A DNA stretch of 64,000 nucleotides from Siphonodentalium dalli (Eukaryota; Mollusca; Scaphopoda; Gadilida; Siphonodentaliidae). The notes beneath the pieces are model-generated. The model saw nothing but the letters and a program-made list of their open reading frames with translations, ran no database searches and was not told where the DNA came from. Below are positions 12,263 through 24,406 of this stretch, piece by piece (the first letter of the stretch is position 1; each line of letters opens with the position of its first letter). The position numbers and the translations under genes were made by a program. The stretch covers positions 43,874,194 to 43,938,193 of the forward strand of contig CP136069.1 of the NCBI GenBank assembly GCA_032622095.1, in the 5' to 3' direction.

Positions 12263-12720
12263 TGTGACCCGCCATATCAAATCCAGTCGGAAGTCGGGAT
12301 TGTTTTACCCTGTGCCAATGCATTCTCTTATATATGCGAGTCGACCATAGGTCGCCTCGCATATATAAGAGAATGCATTGGCCTAACAATTTTTTACAAT
12401 TTTAATAATTTTTTCTTGTATTCTGTAACAATTTTATAATTTCACCCATACAGAGCCCCAGACAAACATGAGCAGACGACACTCTTCTATATGCTTCTAT
12501 ATATGCGTGGGGCTCCCTGCAGGGTAATGGATGTTTTTTATTTTATGTCCTAAAAATTGTCAGAAACATTTATTTTAAAAAAATGATTAAAAATTGTTAG
12601 GCCAATGCATTCTCTTATATATGCGAGGCGACCTATGATCGACTCGCATATATAAGAGAATGCATTGGCACAGGGTAAAAAAATACCGACTTCCGACTGG
12701 ATTTGATATGGCGGGTCACA
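12263..12720. mobile_element. Inverted-repeat element (TGTGACCCGCCATATC ends) carrying the double-hairpin cassette
   Basis: The ends TGTGACCCGCCATATCAAAT ... inverse are about 50 bp long and run straight into ACCCTGTGCC and GGCACAGGGT, the cassette borders. The cassette has an extra spacer (CAGAGCCCCAGACAAACATG...) found otherwise only in the copy at 14728-15108. Confidence 0.8.
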
Positions 12721-13289
12721 TTTATTCCCACCCCACCCCACCCCCGTCTCTGAATGGAACAAGTTGACTGTCCTCTCTAGTATCAAGATAATATCACTAT
12801 ATATAGACAAACCAGTCGCCCATTATTTAGATAATTAATTTATTGCGTTTGGTATTTGATAGGTAGTTACATGCTTGCGTTGTACATATACTTCCAATGA
12901 TGAGCTGATTGGATGCTTTCATCGAATTCATGTAACAACCTCGTAAAATATCTAATGATTTCCACAAATTACACCAAGCTGTATAGGGCAAAAATCACTG
13001 CCAGATTAATACAGTAAAGGCAAACACACAAAGGTCTAATGTGGGGTTTGCTTGATATAACTGAATAACAGGTTAATTTGCCCGCCATTCCCCAGCATTT
13101 GCTGACCTTCGCTAGTCAATGATCAGAATAACATGGTATAGTCAGGAGTATTGACGCAGCAGCGATCGCATAATTACATGTATTATGTTGGAAGGGAGGA
13201 ATTACATCAACTGAACCGCAATTGATTTTTTTCTCGCGCTTGCAGTATAGTTTCAAACGAATGGGTATTAGCGCTATACATGCGGAAAC

Positions 13290-14036
13290 AAATGTTGTTT
13301 AGCTACTAAGATAGCTAAGTTGTAGCTACTCAGATAATTGGTAGCAACGAAGTAGCTAAGCGGTAGCTTCGACTTGCTATTTTGTAGCTATCACACGTGA
13401 CATGTGTGGGATTGTGTATCTGTAAGTGTACCCGTTTAAATTATATATAAAAATCCTCTTTTCTTGAGTTCAATAAAAAAATATTTCAAAATAAGATAGC
13501 AAGTTGTAGCTGTGTAATTAGCTAAGTGGTAGCTACAACATAACTATATTGTAGCTTCAACTTATCAATCTTGTAGCGTCAACGTAACTAACTCATAGCG
13601 TCAATTTAGCGATATTGTAGCGTCAACTTAGATATCTTGTAGCGTCAACTTAGCTATCTTGTAGCTTCAACTTATCAATCTTGTAGCGTCAACTTATCAA
13701 TCTTGTAGCATCAACTTAGCTATCTTGTAGCGTCAACTTATCAATCTTGTAGCGTCAACTTAGCTATCTTGTAGCGTCAACTATCTTGTAGCGTCAACTT
13801 AGCTAATTTTTATCGTCAACTTAGCTATCTTGAAGCGTCAACTTAGCTTGTAGAGTCAACTATCTTATAGCGTCAACTTAGCTATATTATAGCGTCCAAT
13901 TAGCTATCTTATAGCGTCAACATAGCTATCGTCAACTCAGCTATCTTATAGCGTCAACTTTTCAATCTTATAGCGTCAACTTATCAATATTGTAGCATCA
14001 ACTTAGCTATCTTATAGCTACAACTTAGTTATGTTC
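13290..14036 (+). repeat. Degenerate 22-bp minisatellite (GTAGCGTCAACTTAGCTATC)
   Basis: About thirty units related to TTGTAGCGTCAACTTAGCTA, often shortened or with TATCAATCTT variants, fill 13490-14036. More diverged units (AGCTAAGTGGTAGCTAC) extend left to 13290. The unit contains the TAGCTA palindrome. No long frame is maintained. Confidence 0.9.
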
Positions 14037-14653
14037 TGCTTGTGGCGCTAATACGTTGCAGTAGTTTTTTTCTTTTGGGTAACCCAACTAGCTGCTTGGA
14101 GTTAAGCACCGACTCTATATTATTTTATCCCATTCGATTTAATATCACCCAGTAGTTCCCCAGCCTATTATAGTACGGCTGTAATGATTATTATCCCGGT
14201 TATCCCGTGTCTGTGTGGGTACTACATGTAAGTTACCCATGTTCACCAAATGGTATTTTGTTGAAAGGGGGGATAATATCAACCGAACCGCAATTTATTT
14301 ATTTTTCTCGTACTTACTGTAGTTATGTTGGTTATCCTACCAACCTGGAGAGAAACACCGAATTTGTATTATTTTGTCTAGTGACGTGGCGACAGGTGGT
14401 GTGGGGGTGGTTTCAACAGTTGGAAAGTTCATGCCTGACATAACAATTTACAGCAGTTGGCAAGTTCAGGTTCAGATACAAAAATACGTTGTTTGATTTA
14501 ATTCCGACCCAGGGTTGAATAACAATATATCATGTCCTCGTTATTACCCAGCGTGGTTAATGATCACCATAGCATGGTATAGTCAGGAATATTGATGTAC
14601 CGGTGATTACATACTTACATGTATTGGGAGGAGGACTAGCATGCACATCAACC

Positions 14654-15182
14654 AAACCGCGATTGATTTTGTTCTCTCGTTTGTAGTAGGTGTGTTGGTT
14701 ATCCCACCAAGCTGGAGGAAAACGCTGAGTCGGGATTTTTTTACCCTGTGCCAATGCATTCTCTTATATATGCGAGTCGACCATAGGTCGCCTCGCATAT
14801 ATAAGAGAATGCATTGGCCTAACAATTTTTTACAATTTTAATAATTTTTTCTTGTATTCTTTAACAATTTTATAATTTCACCCATACAGAGCCCCAGACA
14901 AACATGAGCAGACGACACTCTTCTATATATGTGTGGGGCTCCCTGCAGGGTAATGGATGTTTTTTATTTTATGTCCTAAAAATTGTCAGAAACATTTATT
15001 TTTAAAAAAATGATAAAAAATTGTTAGGCCAATGCATTCACTTATATATGCGAGGCGACCTATGGTCGACTCGCATATATAAGAGAATGCATTGGCACAG
15101 GGTAAAAACCGCGATTGATTTTGTTCTCTCGTTGTAGTAGGTGTGTTGGTTATCCCACCAAGCTGGAGGAAAACGCTGAGTC
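14654..15182. mobile_element. Hairpin cassette flanked by a 77-78 bp direct repeat
   Basis: Copies of AAACCGCGATTGATTTTG...AACGCTGAGTC lie at 14654-14731 and 15106-15182 and differ by one base. Between them (14732-15105) is the double-hairpin cassette, nearly identical to 12292-12684 but without that element's TGTGACCCGCC ends. The outer flanks are continuous with the neighbouring unit, so the repeat was made by the insertion. Confidence 0.9.
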
Positions 15183-15475
15183 TATTATTTTATCCCATTC
15201 GATTTCTTATGGACCAGTAGTTCCCGAGCCTATTATTAGCATCTGTATTCACAACCATACAAAGACAGATGTATGATAGTAGAATGTATGGGGCACTGGG
15301 TCATGATTTCCACAAATTACACCAAGGCTTGGATATAGGATAATGCATACTTCGTATGTATGTAAACAAATTGTGATGTCCCTCAACTCAGATGAAGGTC
15401 CCGATATTTCGTTTCGCCCATCTCGGGGTCAGAATCCAAGACATTGTCAAGTCCCGACAACGAGGATATCCTTAA

Positions 15476-15964
15476 CCCTTTCAGTGCCAGGGGCCGATCT
15501 CATCGGCCCTAATTTACGGTCTGTAAAATCGGCCCTAAAAAATTAAAAAAACAAAATTCATTTGTTTGTTTGTTTGTTTTTTTTTATAGATTTTTTTGGG
15601 TTAAATTTTTTTTGGGTATGCTTAAGCATGCTATAGCAAATTTAAAAACAAACTGGATAAAACCTTAAGGGCATGTTATAACTCAAAACTATCACCAAGT
15701 ATTCATAGTAATAATTTTGATGCCCATGAAAAACGTAAGATTCCCTGGCACTAAACCTACAAAATAAGTCTGTTAAAGAATATAAGAAAAAATTATTAAA
15801 ATTGTGAAAAATTGTAAAAAATAATAACAAATGATGAAAAATTGTTAGGCCAATGCATTCTCTTATATATGAGAAGCGACCTATGGTCGACGCGCATATA
15901 TAAGAGAATGCATTGGCACAGGGTATATGGGTTGATACAAAAATCGGACCTGGCACTGAAAGGG
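15476..15964. mobile_element. TTAA-flanked element, CCCTTTCAGTGCCA type, with one hairpin
   Basis: The ends are CCCTTTCAGTGCCAGGGGCC and inverse TGGCACTGAAAGGG, with TTAA at 15472-15475 and 15965-15968. The left half is family-specific (GATCTCATCGGCCCTAAT). The right half is the cassette spacer and a single hairpin (15848-15920). It is closely related to 45442-45939. Confidence 0.85.
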
Positions 15965-15968
15965 TTAA

Positions 15969-18204
15969 AAGAAAATGTCTTTCATCGGAAGTTATAAATG
16001 GGTCGATTATTATTATTATTATTAATTCATACAATCTGACTTGCACATGCGTTCCGTTGTATTAAATGTAAATTCCCAGACCATAATTCGAGAAGAATAT
16101 CCGAAAATACATTGTATACAGTGGATGTTTGTTTAAAAACTGACAAAACTGAATACATGGATCGCATAATTGGAACTATATTTCCATGTTATCTAATGCT
16201 GATGTTTTTTTTTTGTTGGTTGAAACGCGAAATTAACTCTATATTTGTCAATCATAGAAGTATATTTCAATACGATCTGTCACAGTGACGCCATAATTTG
16301 GATAAAACGCTTTATAATAAATTTAGTATGGCAATCCAGACAGTAACCCAATTACTGCAGAATATCAAGGCGACGCTATTAGATAGCCCGCTTCACTCAG
16401 ACTGGTCTGCGTCTTGATACTTCAATCCTCAGAGAGGAAACAGTTGAGTATGCATTATCCAAAATCCAAACCTGCAATTAGTGTGTCTGTCATTTGCAGA
16501 ATGAGGTCCCCAGAGGGTGAATTTAGTGATACTATCAGCACAGCGGGCTAGCATCACCAAATTCACCCTCTGGGGACCTCATTCTGCTTAGATCTCATCT
16601 TCTGGGGAAGTATATATAGTTCAAATTAACATTGTTTTAGTTACTTTATACCTTGTTCAGTTTCTATCCCCTAATTTGCAGAAAGTAAAATGCATAATTG
16701 AGGTGACTAATGTGTGAACATCACCAACTTCAACTGGGGAACTTCAATCTGATCCATAACAGTTAAGGCCAAAGCAGAATGAGGTTCCCATAGGGTGAAT
16801 TTTGTGACGCTAGCCTGTCGTGCGGGATAGCATCACTAACTTCACTCTCTGGGGACCTCATTATGCAAATGACAGCCACACTATTTGCAGGCTTGCCTAC
16901 ATCGGATTATATTGGTCTAGCTGTGTATAATTAATTATTGAATAAAACACACTCTGCATATATGACCAAATCGATGGTTTGGGTTATAGACATTGAACCC
17001 ACTTGGGAGTACAAAGTCGATACATATCTCCCTATCGCATGGAACATGGTACATTACCCGGATCTGGATCGTAAGTTATGAATTTATGATTCACCATCAT
17101 TTTTCTTGCAGAATAATGACAAAATCTGATGACATTCGCCGCGATTGAAATGTTTTCACATAGCACTTCTCGAATCACATATATATATTATACCAAGTGT
17201 CAAACGAACCATGAATGAATAATTTATTTATTGCGAGTATAGGTAGAACAAGTAAAACATATATACACTATATACATAATAGATTACAGACAGATTGGAT
17301 GCATGTGCATATACATATATACGAGCTATACAAGTGTATGTATTCAAATATATATATTTGACAAATAAACAGAAAATAATAGGTATACCGTTGTGTGTGT
17401 ACTTCATATAACCAATGTCCTCATATGATCGTATACATATGCCTACATATATATGTGTATAAACATGCACGTACGTATACATGTATATATGAGTATCTTA
17501 AGCCATGTCACATAATGATCGCACATATCCGCCTGGGACACATTGCAGAACCAGAAATGTATTAATTTAGGAACATCTTTGTATATAGGATTATATCATA
17601 TAACCGAGGTCAACACAAATCCGCACACTCGACAATCGTAGATATAAATTGTATGTACATGTTATGCCCCTTCAAAAACAACGACGACGACAACAACAAC
17701 AACAACAACAACAACACAAGCACTACTAATAAATGTAACAACAGATATTCTTCTACTTCTATATATATACTGCTATATTTGGAACTTTTAAAGAATAGAT
17801 TCACACACCTGGCGACTTTCAGGCATTTCATCTTAGATGGTTTACATTCTGATGTACAAGTTGTATATATTTAGCTTCGATTGTTATATTTATGGTCATC
17901 TACGAAATGCAACACAATCTTTACTGGGTCTTTAAGATTAGTTTCTTGCAAAAGCTATAATTGTCATGCATATCTGTCATCACGGGTGGAATTTTAGAGA
18001 GATCGCCGGTGGTTTAACCGCCTATATTTTATAAACAATTTGTCCCTCATATTCTAGCATTTGTGCCTAATTGCCTGACAAATTGTCAGGCGAACTTGCC
18101 AGTGAGTGAACGTACCCTTACTTTAATAAATGTACGGCCTCACGTATATCCGATATATATTCGAATAACGTGACGGGGAAAACACCAGGCGGCCCAATAT
18201 AAAA
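15969..18204. other. AT-rich DNA with microsatellites; one MITE; no gene
   Basis: Apart from the MITE at 16471-16891 it holds TATATA-rich stretches (17165-17500) and an AAC trinucleotide run (about 17690-17716). Asparagine- and tyrosine-rich frames here come from these repeats. Confidence 0.6.
16471..16891. mobile_element. Double-hairpin MITE, GCAGAATGAGG family, copy 1
   Basis: The ends CCTGCAATTAGTGTG / CACTATTTGCAGG enclose CTGTCATTTGCAGAATGAGG and its inverse. Two hairpins, each ATGAGG...GGTGAATTT...inner GC-rich palindrome...AAATTCACC...CCTCAT, are joined by an A/T-rich spacer with ATTAACATTGTTTTAGTTAC. Other copies are at 40231, 42700, 48111, 49001 and 58003. Confidence 0.8.
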
Positions 18205-18206
18205 TA

Positions 18207-18419
18207 CAGTAATGCCCTAAGTAATCGACTCCTTAACCACAGCAGAATTATGGGTAACTTTTCAGGATTTAGTCGGAAATATGGCTTGTTGCCATTCATC
18301 GTAAAGCTCTAAGTGAGAGCTTTCCGATGAAAGGCAACAAGCCATATTTCCGACTAAATCCTGAAAAGTTACCCATAATTCTGCTGTGGTTAAGGAGTCG
18401 ATTACTTAGGGCATTACTA
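18207..18419. mobile_element. Palindromic Tc1/mariner-like MITE (CAGTAATGCCC), copy 1
   Basis: This is an almost perfect palindrome of about 213 bp: CAGTAATGCCCTAAGTAATC...GGAAAGCTCT/centre/inverse, flanked by TA. CAGT/ACTG ends with a TA target fit Tc1/mariner. It has no coding capacity. Ten more copies lie in the window. Confidence 0.85.
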
Positions 18420-19131
18420 TAGCGATGATCCCCATGTGGACTCATTTCAGTTGGTAGTAGCCCACAGTGCTGTTGTTTGTTGTCAATATCATCGATCTTA
18501 TGTCTGAGTCTCATTCACATTAATAAAATATTTATGCCGACAATGTTCAGCTTTTCTGTTAAATGGCTCTATAGAAAACGTTTGATTGCTTCATGGTTTC
18601 GTTTCATCTGCACTGTGTGATGCTTTACTTTGTGCATCAGGTCATCCAAATCCGTTCAGCGTTGGCGAAGCTGGTTTAAATCCGAATAGGCGCGGATTTA
18701 TGTTCCACGCTTAGGGGTGGATATCATTCCCGAGGACGGTGGTTTCTATGTGCAGTGGTGTAATTTCCTGTTGAAACTAACTATCTTGCCCGGTCTTTCC
18801 TCCACCCTTAAAAGGTACAACGTCATTATGTGACCCACATATATATTAGCGACTGAAGCGACGATATACACTCCAATTAACATATATATTGACTATATAA
18901 CCTTAGTCCTCAGCATGCCCCAACTGTCAAGGCCGAGATGCGCGTTTTGTATAAAATTCCTGCTGTTTCAAGGCGGATTGTATCAGGGTTCTGCACCATG
19001 ACCTATTGACCAGTTAGCCAGAGTAGAGATGCATGGCATGTTCTACATTCTGTCATTAAGTTTTAGTGTGGGATTGTTCTCAAAGAACATAGGAATTTTG
19101 ACTTTGGGGCGATCGGTTTCGCCACTTTCGC

Positions 19132-19449
19132 TGGATTGATAGATTGATTGCGGTTTAATGTCGCTTTCACCAACTAAGGCCATATCACGACATTGCCAGT
19201 TTTAGTGGTGGAGAAAATCCGCACACTTGCAGTAATCTAACAGTGATTTCAATGGTTGATAAACTCGTCGACCATGTGCGGCAAACCACCGGCCATCGGC
19301 GAGTAATTGGCAACTCCACCAGATAACGATTTCGAGTTACAAATTCCATGATAGAAACATGTGGATTTGAACCCTGATCGCCAGCGCTGGAGAGCGTAAC
19401 GGCTTGGAGTTGTACCCCTAACCGATTGAACCACATAGCCGCCACACCC
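19132..19449 (-). mobile_element. tRNA-derived SINE
   Basis: On the minus strand the head reads GGCTATGTGGTTCAATCGGT TAGG (box A-like), and GGTTCAAATCC (box B; 19363-19373) follows at about tRNA spacing. The body includes GTCGTGATATGGCCTTAGTT and GTGAAAGCGACATTAAACCG, and the 3' end is CAATCAATCTATCAATC, a short-repeat tail typical of invertebrate tRNA SINEs. It is probably full length (about 318 bp). Confidence 0.8.
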
Positions 19450-19461
19450 CCCCCCCCCCAT

Positions 19462-19617
19462 TTTTTTTGGCTAGAAAACCCCGTGTTAATTAAAGATAGA
19501 AAAGTACAGACTGGTACCCAGCCGATGACAGCGTCAGAAAAGAAGTATGACTGGTACGCTCTAGTAGAGATTAAGACTTCTTATCCACCACCAACAGCCG
19601 ATGCCGAGTGTCAATAA
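19462..19617 (+). repeat. Dispersed repeat with conserved peptide ENP...KYDW.ALVEI, copy 1
   Basis: The frame reads TQPMTASEKKYDWYALVEIK after LENPVLIKD. The segment is closely similar at DNA level to 28510-28625 on the other strand, whose frame reads TQPVTESERKYDWCALVEID. It may be a piece of an unrecognised transposon protein or a duplicated exon. The C tract and TTTTTTTTGGCTAG before it resemble an acceptor. Confidence 0.55.
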
Positions 19618-20451
19618 ATCTCGAAATTAAAGGCGACAGGTACTCGGTGATTTCAATGATCTCTTTATCTGGATCAAATTTATCTGCGATAACCAGCGAT
19701 AACTAATACAATGATGGTTCAGACCTTTCCCTCAGGCAGATTTTATAACTGGCCAAAAATAAAGTTTGTTTGAATTGAGGTATTATTCTCTGCCAACATT
19801 TCGTTATTAAACGACCTTGCTATACTCCCTATGGAGGGCGACTTTGATTGTGCTTAAACTGGCATTCGCGTATGTTACCCCTGAACCGTTCATGTACTGA
19901 TGTATTTAATGTGTATTGTTTGTCAATTATAAACTTGTACGATATAAAACAATATTTCGATCTTGGTTAAAATGCATTATGTCATGACGTTGGGGGGGGG
20001 GGGGTGTCACCACAACATGGCTAACATGTTCAACAGATTTGAAATATCATGCCTGACACAATTTTAGGTGGACAATTCAGTCCAAAAGTAGGTTGATGGC
20101 TGATAATCCAACCAATAACAGCGCAGCATTTAGTATGAATTTTTTTGTTTTGCACCATAAGTCGAATATTTTCCTACTTTCGGTTGGGAGTGGGGGAGGG
20201 GTGGCTGAAATGCCAATAAATTGGAAAATTCCAAAACCACAGCAGAGTTAGGTTGAAAATCTCCAACAGCTGGAGGGCTTGTGATATCAGTTGTAAATTG
20301 ATGCAAATGGAAATTTAGGTTTGCTTCAAAGTGGCTTTTATATGTTCAGCGAAGTTATTTTCCAGTAACGACAAAACTCTTGTGTGGTCTTTCCTCCACC
20401 AATAAACCTGGCGATATATATTCTCGTGATATGGCCTATATGTACAGTTGA

Positions 20452-21090
20452 CAATACACGTTTAATGCATGCAAACCAAAACACAAACCGAATGTTCTAC
20501 AATGAGAGTGTGCGTAAAGAGTATATAAGGCAAGGGAACACCACGGCCATGACGTTTACATCTCACATGGCCGCGGTGTTCAATACACCATTAATGCATG
20601 AAAACCAAAACACAACCCGAATGTTCTACAAGGAGAGTGTGCGTAAAGAGTATATAAGGCAAGGGAACACCACGGCCATGACGTTTACATCTCACATGGC
20701 CGTGGTGTTCAATACACCATTAATGCATGAAAACCAAAACACAACCCGAATGTTCTACAAGGAGAGTGTGCGTAAAGAGTATATAAGGCAAGGGAAACAC
20801 CACGGCCATGACGTTTACATCTCACATGGCCGCGGTGTTCAATACACCATTAATGCATGAAAACCAAAACACAACCCGAATGTTCTACAAGGAGAGTGTG
20901 CGTAAAGAGTATATAAGGCAAGGGAACACCACGGCCATGACGTTTACATCTCACATGGCCGCGGTGTTCAATACACCATTAATGCATGAAAACCAAAACA
21001 CAACCCGAATGTTCTACAAGGAGAGTGTGCGTAAAGAGTATATAACGCAAGGGAACACCACGGCCATGACGTTTACATCTCACATCGATG
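20452..21090 (+). repeat. 129-bp minisatellite, five copies, each with a hairpin and an open 43-residue frame
   Basis: Units start at TTAATGCATG at 20462, 20591, 20720, 20850 and 20979. The period is 129, apart from one inserted A in the third unit. Each unit contains AACACCACGGCCATG and its near inverse CATGGCCGCGGTGTT around a 14-nt loop. Because 129 is a multiple of 3, the frame is open through units (MHENQNTTRMFYKESVRKEY...). The third-unit insertion shifts it. It could encode a repeat protein or be purely structural; no start context or splice site decides. Confidence 0.9.
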
Positions 21091-21464
21091 CGAGTTCCAT
21101 ACGACCAGCTAATTGTGCCTCCGATCGATTGGAAATACAACACAATTACTGCTAACCGGAAGCTGGTCCGCTACTCGGAACAATGAGCCTACAGCATGCT
21201 GGTTTCAATCGGTTAATCCAGATTCTTTCAATCGAGTTCACCCGAGTGCATATTGTTTACAACTCATTTTTATATGCCCTGACTGGATCGGTTTGGTGGA
21301 ATCAAATGTTCATAGGGATTTCAAAAGTATTGTTGCTGTTTAGATATATATCTTTCTTGTAATCATATCAAATTAAACTCGTTTGGTGTAACCCAAAATT
21401 GATCTATTTTATTCAAACCCAGTATAGTAACAGTTTATTGACATAAAAACGTCCCACACGAGAC

Positions 21465-21700
21465 CGATGTCAAAATAATAAATACATTAACAATGGTAAA
21501 CAATTAATCAATATATATTAGTAACCATTTCATAATCACATCAACAGCATTTGACCTTTCTTTATCATTCAATCCAATAAATTTATCACTCGTCATGCCT
21601 ATCTCCTCAAAGAAGTGTTAACGCATCTTATCACATGTGTTGCATGGAGTGTTCTTCACTCTCATTCCATGTTACATTTCTGACAAATTCCTTCATTTGA
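21465..21700 (-). mobile_element. LINE 3' end, minus strand
   Basis: Read on the minus strand, GAATTTGTCAGAAATGTAAC, GATAAGATGCGTTAACACTT and GACGAGTGATAAATTTATTG match the LINE fragment at 48368-48660 in order, with a frame-breaking base. The TTAA-type element at 21701 abuts it and probably inserted into it. Confidence 0.65.
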
Positions 21701-22091
21701 CCCTTTACCCAACAGAAGGGCCCTGTGCCAATGCATTCTCTTATATATGCGAGTCGACCATAGGTCGCCTCGCATATATAAGAGAATGCATCGGCTTAAC
21801 ACATTAAAAATTATAAAACTGTTAAAGAATGTAAGAAAAATTGTAAAAAGTGTTAAAAAAATATTTTTTTTAGGCCAATGCATTCTCTTATATATGCGAG
21901 GCGACCTATGGTCGACTCGCATATATAAGAGAATGCATTGGCACAGGGCATAACTGTAACTATCACAATGTGGTCAAGGAGCCGGTTCCAATGATATCCA
22001 TATGTGTATGGTTCTATTGAGACAGACCGAAGATATTTTAGGCTGTTGAAGCTTTATTTGGCCGGTTTTGGCCGGTTTGTTGGGTAAAGGG
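21701..22091. mobile_element. CCCTTTACCC-type element with double-hairpin cassette (inverted copy)
   Basis: It has the same layout as 2052-2442 but in the other orientation: CCCTTTACCCAACAG, cassette, then the GGCCGGTTTTGGCC segment and TGTTGGGTAAAGGG. The flanks read TTGA / CTAG rather than TTAA, so the target duplication has decayed or been lost. Confidence 0.8.
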
Positions 22092-23086
22092 CTAGTGACA
22101 TATAGGCTGTTTATGACGACCCTTTTCACTTTCCAAGTTATGATTACTAATTCTTAGTTTACAAAACATTATCTTTGTGTCGATATTCTGGACAATATTC
22201 AGATATGATTTTGTGTATATTTCCGTTTGTGTTTCAGCTACACTTGTTGGACATTATTATCAAAATCCCCCGATAAAGACTTTTATGATCGCTTTAATAA
22301 TATGATAGACCAGTACAGAACGCTGGTTATTTTGGAGTCAATCGGACGTCCCCTACCACTATATACACGTTTCAAGCCATATCTCAGCATAAAATGTAGT
22401 AATTGTAAAAATTTCTCCCAATAATCACTTAGATATATCTCTTACACCGTGCACTAACATCCGAAATGATTTACTGGTTTTTCCGATGTTAATGAATGTT
22501 TCCATATATATTCGTTAGTGGGAGGAGCTTACGGTTGTTAGGAGACAAGGCGTCTGCAGAAATAGTTTAATTAGTTTTACAGTGACTGTCCATATGCTAA
22601 AATTCATCCGCGAAATGAAAAAAACAGTGTTATAATCATGGCTGCATACGTTTCCACAATACACAAATCGAAATTTCAGTACATTATGATTTGACAACAA
22701 AACAGTAGATTGAAAATAGGCAATATCAAAATTAGGGTGAACAAAGAATTTCCAATGCAGCATGCAGCAAATGACCGACTCAGTCGCTGATTGGTAGAAA
22801 ATATCTACTAATAATGATTTGATTGACAGTTGTGGAATGGCCTCCATCTCAAAACGTAGTAGCCTGGACCTATCAATATCGGTGACGCTGAGTTGGTTAT
22901 TTTCGAATGACTAGCAACATTATAGATCACATACGAATGCTACGATTTCATTAACAAGCACCAGGTTACCCATGTGCATGATACCCCCTAATAAGCCGAA
23001 GATAATCCAATACACACCAATGTGACTTCGTGCTGAACTTATTTGCTGATCACCCCTTGCATGCAAATGAATTGGAATCAAATATA

Positions 23087-23299
23087 CAGTAATGCCCCAA
23101 GTAATCGACTCCTTTAACCACGGCAGAATTATGGGTAACTTTTCAGGATTTAGTCGGAAATATGGCTTGTTGCCATTCATCGGAAAGTTCTCGACGAGAG
23201 CTTTCCAATGGACGGCAACAAGCCATATTTCCGACTAAATCCTGAAAAGTTACCCATAATTCTGCTTTGGTAAGAGGTCGATTACTTAGGACATTACTG
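23087..23299. mobile_element. Palindromic CAGTAATGCCC MITE, copy 2
   Basis: A nearly perfect palindrome flanked by TA at 23085-23086 and 23300-23301. Confidence 0.85.
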
Positions 23300-23748
23300 T
23301 ATACATGTCTGCATCTATATAGTGTTAATGTGCACACCAACAAAAATGGTTATCTTACACTTCGAAGGGGCACTTTGCCACTCCACCCTCCCCCGGTTGA
23401 GTGCTAAAGTGTTTTTCGGAGAGCCCATCACTTATCAATTTGAGGCGCTCGTAAAATAGTGCGCCTCTTGACGTGCAAATATTAACTCTCTCGGAGTATA
23501 GTTTGTCCCTCGAGTTTTCATAGTGTATCCAGTTAGTGCATGTAAGCATGCGTCAATTAGTGTGTCTTTGCACTGAGTGTCATATAAGACGCATAACCTG
23601 TCAAGTTTTATAATAGGCCAATATTTGAAATCCATTCCATAAAATTGCGGTGCTGCCAATCCCATGGTGGACGACGTAGACTGATTACGTCATGAGGCGC
23701 CATAAATTTTATCATCTCTGGTTTCTCAAATCGATGTGCAAGTTGTCG

Positions 23749-23749
23749 T

Positions 23750-23810
<61 letters not shown>

Positions 23811-23910
23811 CTCCAACTCTCTCTCTATCTCTTTAACCCTCTCTCTCTATCTCTCCTTCTCGTTCGCTCCCTCTCCACCCCTCTCCAGCTATCTCTCTCG
23901 CTATCTCTGC
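23749..23910 (+). repeat. CT/CTTT microsatellite
   Basis: A pure CT run (about 23750-23798) is followed by imperfect CTCT/TCTT sequence. The serine-leucine frames across it are a product of the dinucleotide repeat, not genes. Confidence 0.95.
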
Positions 23911-24406
23911 TGCTTATATTCATCGTAGACACAAACGGTTTATCTTCGCCCCCAATAACGGGACCCCTTCGAATCAATACACAGTGCTTCCGGGATGCGT
24001 GGGCTGTCCGTGCTTTAACTATACACACTCATCTGATTATATCCCATGTAATAAACACCTCTCGATGGAATTTCACTAAAAGGCACGGGATTGATTTAAA
24101 TGGATTCAAGATATTCGCAAATTTTGATTTTCATATAATTTTCCAATGCTTTTACCTTTTCCAATGTTCACCGTCAAGTACTGATTAAACCTTGATACCT
24201 TATTGGACTAATTGGACTCTTGATAGGGAGTGTCACTGTAACAGTAATGTCTACATAATAATGGTTTCGAAATCGCATTATTGTTAATAATGAAAATAAG
24301 AACAGAGGCGATCATGCACTTGTTGATGATATTTGTTTGTGTTATATCTCATGCATTAACCCATCCCTCGCCATTGAGTCCCCTTAAAGCCCCATGTGAG
24401 TTTTAA

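Larger units (their letters stand above)
13080..15330 (+). repeat. Three to four diverged long units sharing GGTATAGTCAGGA...AACCGCAATTGATTTT
   Basis: Blocks at about 13120-13250, 14260-14400, 14560-14733 and 15106-15240 share, in the same order, GGTATAGTCAGG, ATTACATGTATT, AACCGC(A/G)ATTGATTTT, GTTGGTTATCC and TTTTATCCCATTCGATTT. The minisatellite at 13290-14036 and the hairpin cassette at 14732-15105 interrupt the series. Origin unknown. Confidence 0.65.
22092..24402. other. No gene recognised
   Basis: Contains one palindromic MITE and the CT run. A minus-strand frame at 22515-22847 and a + frame at 22227-22424 have no recognisable motif. Confidence 0.5.

Noticed and set aside
15464-15475. 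GGATATCCTTAA as a possible U12-type 5' splice site (ATATCCTT) for the missing channel exon 1
   Set aside because: It is the join between unique DNA and a TTAA-flanked element, and the frame before it (PRHCQVPTTR) does not resemble a Cav2 N-terminus.
17653-17874. Frame with poly-asparagine
   Set aside because: Produced by the AAC trinucleotide run.
19363-19434. A functional tRNA gene from box A and box B on the minus strand
   Set aside because: The acceptor stem does not pair and the sequence continues into a SINE body with a short-repeat tail.
20462-21090. CRISPR array from regularly spaced repeats
   Set aside because: Whole 129-bp units repeat in tandem without unique spacers, and the window is animal DNA.
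23692-24188. Serine/leucine-rich frames of 78 and 150 residues
   Set aside because: They are readings of the CT microsatellite and its decayed flank.
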